In this document: positions 62,271 through 64,000 of the stretch, piece by piece | How the letters are laid out: the number at the start of each line of letters is the position of its first letter | How positions within the stretch are numbered: the stretch's first letter is position 1 | NCBI GenBank assembly: GCA_014156375.1 | Contig: RQJH01000003.1 | Span: 496,001-560,000 of the forward strand | Reading direction: 5' to 3' | From: Enterobacteriaceae bacterium 89 | GTDB lineage: Bacteria; Pseudomonadota; Gammaproteobacteria; Enterobacterales; Enterobacteriaceae | DNA: 64,000 nucleotides | Notes under the pieces: generated by a model | What the model was told of the DNA's origin: nothing | What the model saw: the letters and a program-made list of their open reading frames with translations, nothing else | The model's database searches: none | Translations under genes and position numbers: made by a program

Positions 62271-62852
62271 ATGTCATTTGAATTACCTGCATTACCATAT
62301 GCCAAAGACGCCCTGGCGCCACATATCTCCGCTGAAACGCTGGAATACCATTACGGCAAACACCATCAGACCTACGTCACTAACCTGAACAACCTGATCA
62401 AAGGCACGGCTTTTGAAGGAAAAACGCTGGAAGAGATCGTTCGCACTTCCGAAGCGGGTGTGTTCAACAACGCCGCTCAGGTCTGGAACCACACTTTCTA
62501 CTGGCACTGCCTGGCCCCGAAAGCCGGCGGCGAGCCTGCGGGTGAAGTGGCTGCGGCCATTAACGCAAGCTTCGGCAGCTTTGCTGACTTTAAAGCGCAG
62601 TTCACCGATGCCGCTATCAAGAACTTCGGCTCTGGCTGGACCTGGCTTGTGAAGAAGGCCGACGGCAAACTGGCGATTGTTTCAACTTCTAACGCCGGAA
62701 CCCCGCTGACTACCGACGCGAAGCCACTGCTGACCGTGGACGTGTGGGAACACGCTTACTACATTGATTACCGTAACGCCCGCCCGAACTACCTCGAGCA
62801 TTTCTGGGCGCTGGTGAACTGGGAGTTTGTGGCTAAGAATCTGGCTGCATAA
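62271..62852 (+). CDS. sodB: Iron superoxide dismutase
   Basis: A 193-residue Fe-SOD. Metal ligands: His27 ([15 protein letters not shown]), His74 (NHTFYWHCL), Asp157 and His161 ([20 protein letters not shown]). AGGGAGAATAAGC stands before the ATG. In E. coli the message is a target of the iron-responsive RNA RyhB around the start codon. In this window it is the only superoxide dismutase gene; sodC is not at its E. coli place. Confidence 0.97.
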   Translation: MSFELPALPYAKDALAPHISAETLEYHYGKHHQTYVTNLNNLIKGTAFEGKTLEEIVRTSEAGVFNNAAQVWNHTFYWHCLAPKAGGEPAGEVAAAINASFGSFADFKAQFTDAAIKNFGSGWTWLVKKADGKLAIVSTSNAGTPLTTDAKPLLTVDVWEHAYYIDYRNARPNYLEHFWALVNWEFVAKNLAA

Positions 62853-62858
62853 CGCTCT

Positions 62859-62883
62859 GCCCGGTAGCTCCACGCCGCCGGGC
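62859..62883. repeat. REP-like hairpin between sodB and ydhP
   Basis: GCCCGG (62859-62864) and CCGGGC (62878-62883) flank a GC-rich loop, between the converging sodB and ydhP. It could be a short REP unit or a terminator. Confidence 0.55.
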
Positions 62884-62890
62884 AATTTAC

Positions 62891-64000
62891 TTAATTGCTG
62901 GCCCGAGCCCCTTCCGGCTGGCTACGAACGCTGAATAGCACCACCAGCAGCGCAGCACCCGCGATAATCGCCCCCATCACCGGCACAAAGCTGTAGCCCA
63001 ATCCACCAGAAATCACCGCCCCGCCCGCCGCGGCACCCAGCGCATTGCCAAGGTTAAACGCGCCGATATTGACGGAAGACGAAAGGCCCGGCGCCTCATG
63101 AGCCACGCGCATCACCCGCATCTGCAGCGGAGGCACCACGGCAAAGGTCGCCGTTCCCCAGACCACCATGCTGATGGCAGCGCCAATTTCATTCTGTGCC
63201 AGCCACGGGATCGCCACCATGATGGCGATCAGCAGCACCAGGAAGCCTTTCAGCGTTCCGGTCACTGAACGATCGGCAAATTTCCCGCCCAGATAGTTAC
63301 CCAGAGAGAAACCTACCCCAATCAGCACCAGCATCGCGGTGACAAACAGCGGTGAGGCATCGGTGATGCTATGCAGCACTGGCGCGATGTAGGTATAAAG
63401 CGTGAACATCGCCCCTGCTCCCAGCACAGTGGTCAGCAGAGCCGTTAACACCTGCGGACGCACCAGTACGGAGAGCTCTTTTTTCACTTCCGGACGTTCG
63501 CCGCTGCTGCCCTTCGGCAACGAGAGCCACAGGCTCAGCATCGCCACCACGCCCAGACCCGCCGTCGCGAGGAAGGACATCCGCCAGCCGATGGTTTCGC
63601 CCAGCCACGTCGCCGCAGGCACACCGCCGATATTGGCGATCGTCAGGCCCATAAACATGGTTGCCACCGCGCTGGCCTGGTTCTCTTTTGCCACCAGGCT
63701 TGCCGCCACCACTGAACCCAGGCCGAAGAATGCGCCGTGGTTAAGGCTGGTGATAATGCGGGACAGCAGCAGCGTGGTGTAATCCGGCGCAATGGCCGAC
63801 AGCACATTGCCGAGCGTAAAGATAGCCATCAGGAAGATCAGCGCATTGCGACGCGCGCGGTGCGACAGCAGCAGCGTCATCAGTGGCGCGCCCACCATCA
63901 CGCCAATCGCATAGGCGCTGATCAGCATCCCCGCTGCGGGAATGGAGACATCCACCCCTTTGGCGATCACCGGCAGCAGGCCCATCGGCGAGAACTCCGT
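62891..64000 (-). CDS. ydhP: MFS transporter YdhP (partial)
   Basis: 370 residues of a drug:proton antiporter-1 family transporter, with the N-terminal 20 or so residues beyond the window end; the frame continues through base 64000 ([20 protein letters not shown]). About eleven membrane helices are visible, and the MFS motif between helices 2 and 3 ([19 protein letters not shown]) is present. It matches E. coli YdhP, related to arabinose exporters; substrate unknown. Confidence 0.92.
   Translation of the reverse strand, partial: TEFSPMGLLPVIAKGVDVSIPAAGMLISAYAIGVMVGAPLMTLLLSHRARRNALIFLMAIFTLGNVLSAIAPDYTTLLLSRIITSLNHGAFFGLGSVVAASLVAKENQASAVATMFMGLTIANIGGVPAATWLGETIGWRMSFLATAGLGVVAMLSLWLSLPKGSSGERPEVKKELSVLVRPQVLTALLTTVLGAGAMFTLYTYIAPVLHSITDASPLFVTAMLVLIGVGFSLGNYLGGKFADRSVTGTLKGFLVLLIAIMVAIPWLAQNEIGAAISMVVWGTATFAVVPPLQMRVMRVAHEAPGLSSSVNIGAFNLGNALGAAAGGAVISGGLGYSFVPVMGAIIAGAALLVVLFSVRSQPEGARASN

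Overview
This window is chromosomal DNA from a member of the Enterobacteriaceae. Gene order and protein sequences follow the replication-terminus half of the Escherichia coli chromosome (pntBA-ydgH to sodB-ydhP). Several gene contents differ from E. coli, and the genes specific to E. coli K-12 (such as uid) are missing. An Enterobacter/Lelliottia/Leclercia-type genome fits best; I cannot fix the genus from sequence alone. The window starts inside uspE and ends inside the MFS gene ydhP.

Layout. 1-8.8 kb is accessory compared with E. coli: a GT39-type membrane glycosyltransferase, a nitrate/sulfonate-type ABC importer (ATPase plus fused permease, no binding protein), a Tsr-like chemoreceptor ending in NWETF, frmA and leuE. 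8.9-20.5 kb is the conserved block pntBA, ydgH, ydgI, folM, ydgC, rstAB, tus (with a Ter site just before its start) and fumC. 20.5-23.6 kb is an insertion between fumC and fumA. It holds an unknown 147-residue protein and, on the other strand, a PAAR / S-type pyocin / colicin E3-type ribonuclease effector with an overlapping small downstream gene that is its probable immunity gene. 23.6-34.6 kb carries fumA, manA, ydgA, malI-malXY, add and ydgJ. 34.8-36.9 kb has blr, a 6-phospho-beta-glucosidase and ydgK. 37.0-43.5 kb is the rsxABCDGE-nth operon (electron transport to the SoxR-reducing complex). 44-50 kb has dtpA, gstA, tyrS, pdxH, mliC and anmK. 50.3-56.3 kb has slyB, an inserted diguanylate cyclase, slyA and the ydhIJK efflux set. 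56.3-64 kb has ydhF, ydhL, nemR-nemA-gloA, rnt, grxD, mepH, sodB and ydhP.

Regulatory sites that can be read directly include a Ter site before tus, paired MalI operators, a PhoP box at the textbook distance from the slyB -10 element, a perfect SlyA box in the slyA leader, and NemR-type palindromes before nemR and nemA. A third NemR-type palindrome lies before the inserted diguanylate cyclase gene. A double LacI-family (AscG-like) operator overlaps the promoter of the 6-phospho-beta-glucosidase gene.

The most novel element is the orphan type VI-style effector with an E3-type 16S rRNA nuclease tip and an immunity candidate that does not look like the classical colicin E3 immunity protein. Next are the NemR-like box in front of the diguanylate cyclase, the double operator of the beta-glucosidase gene, and the paired TTGCGCAA repeats in front of add.
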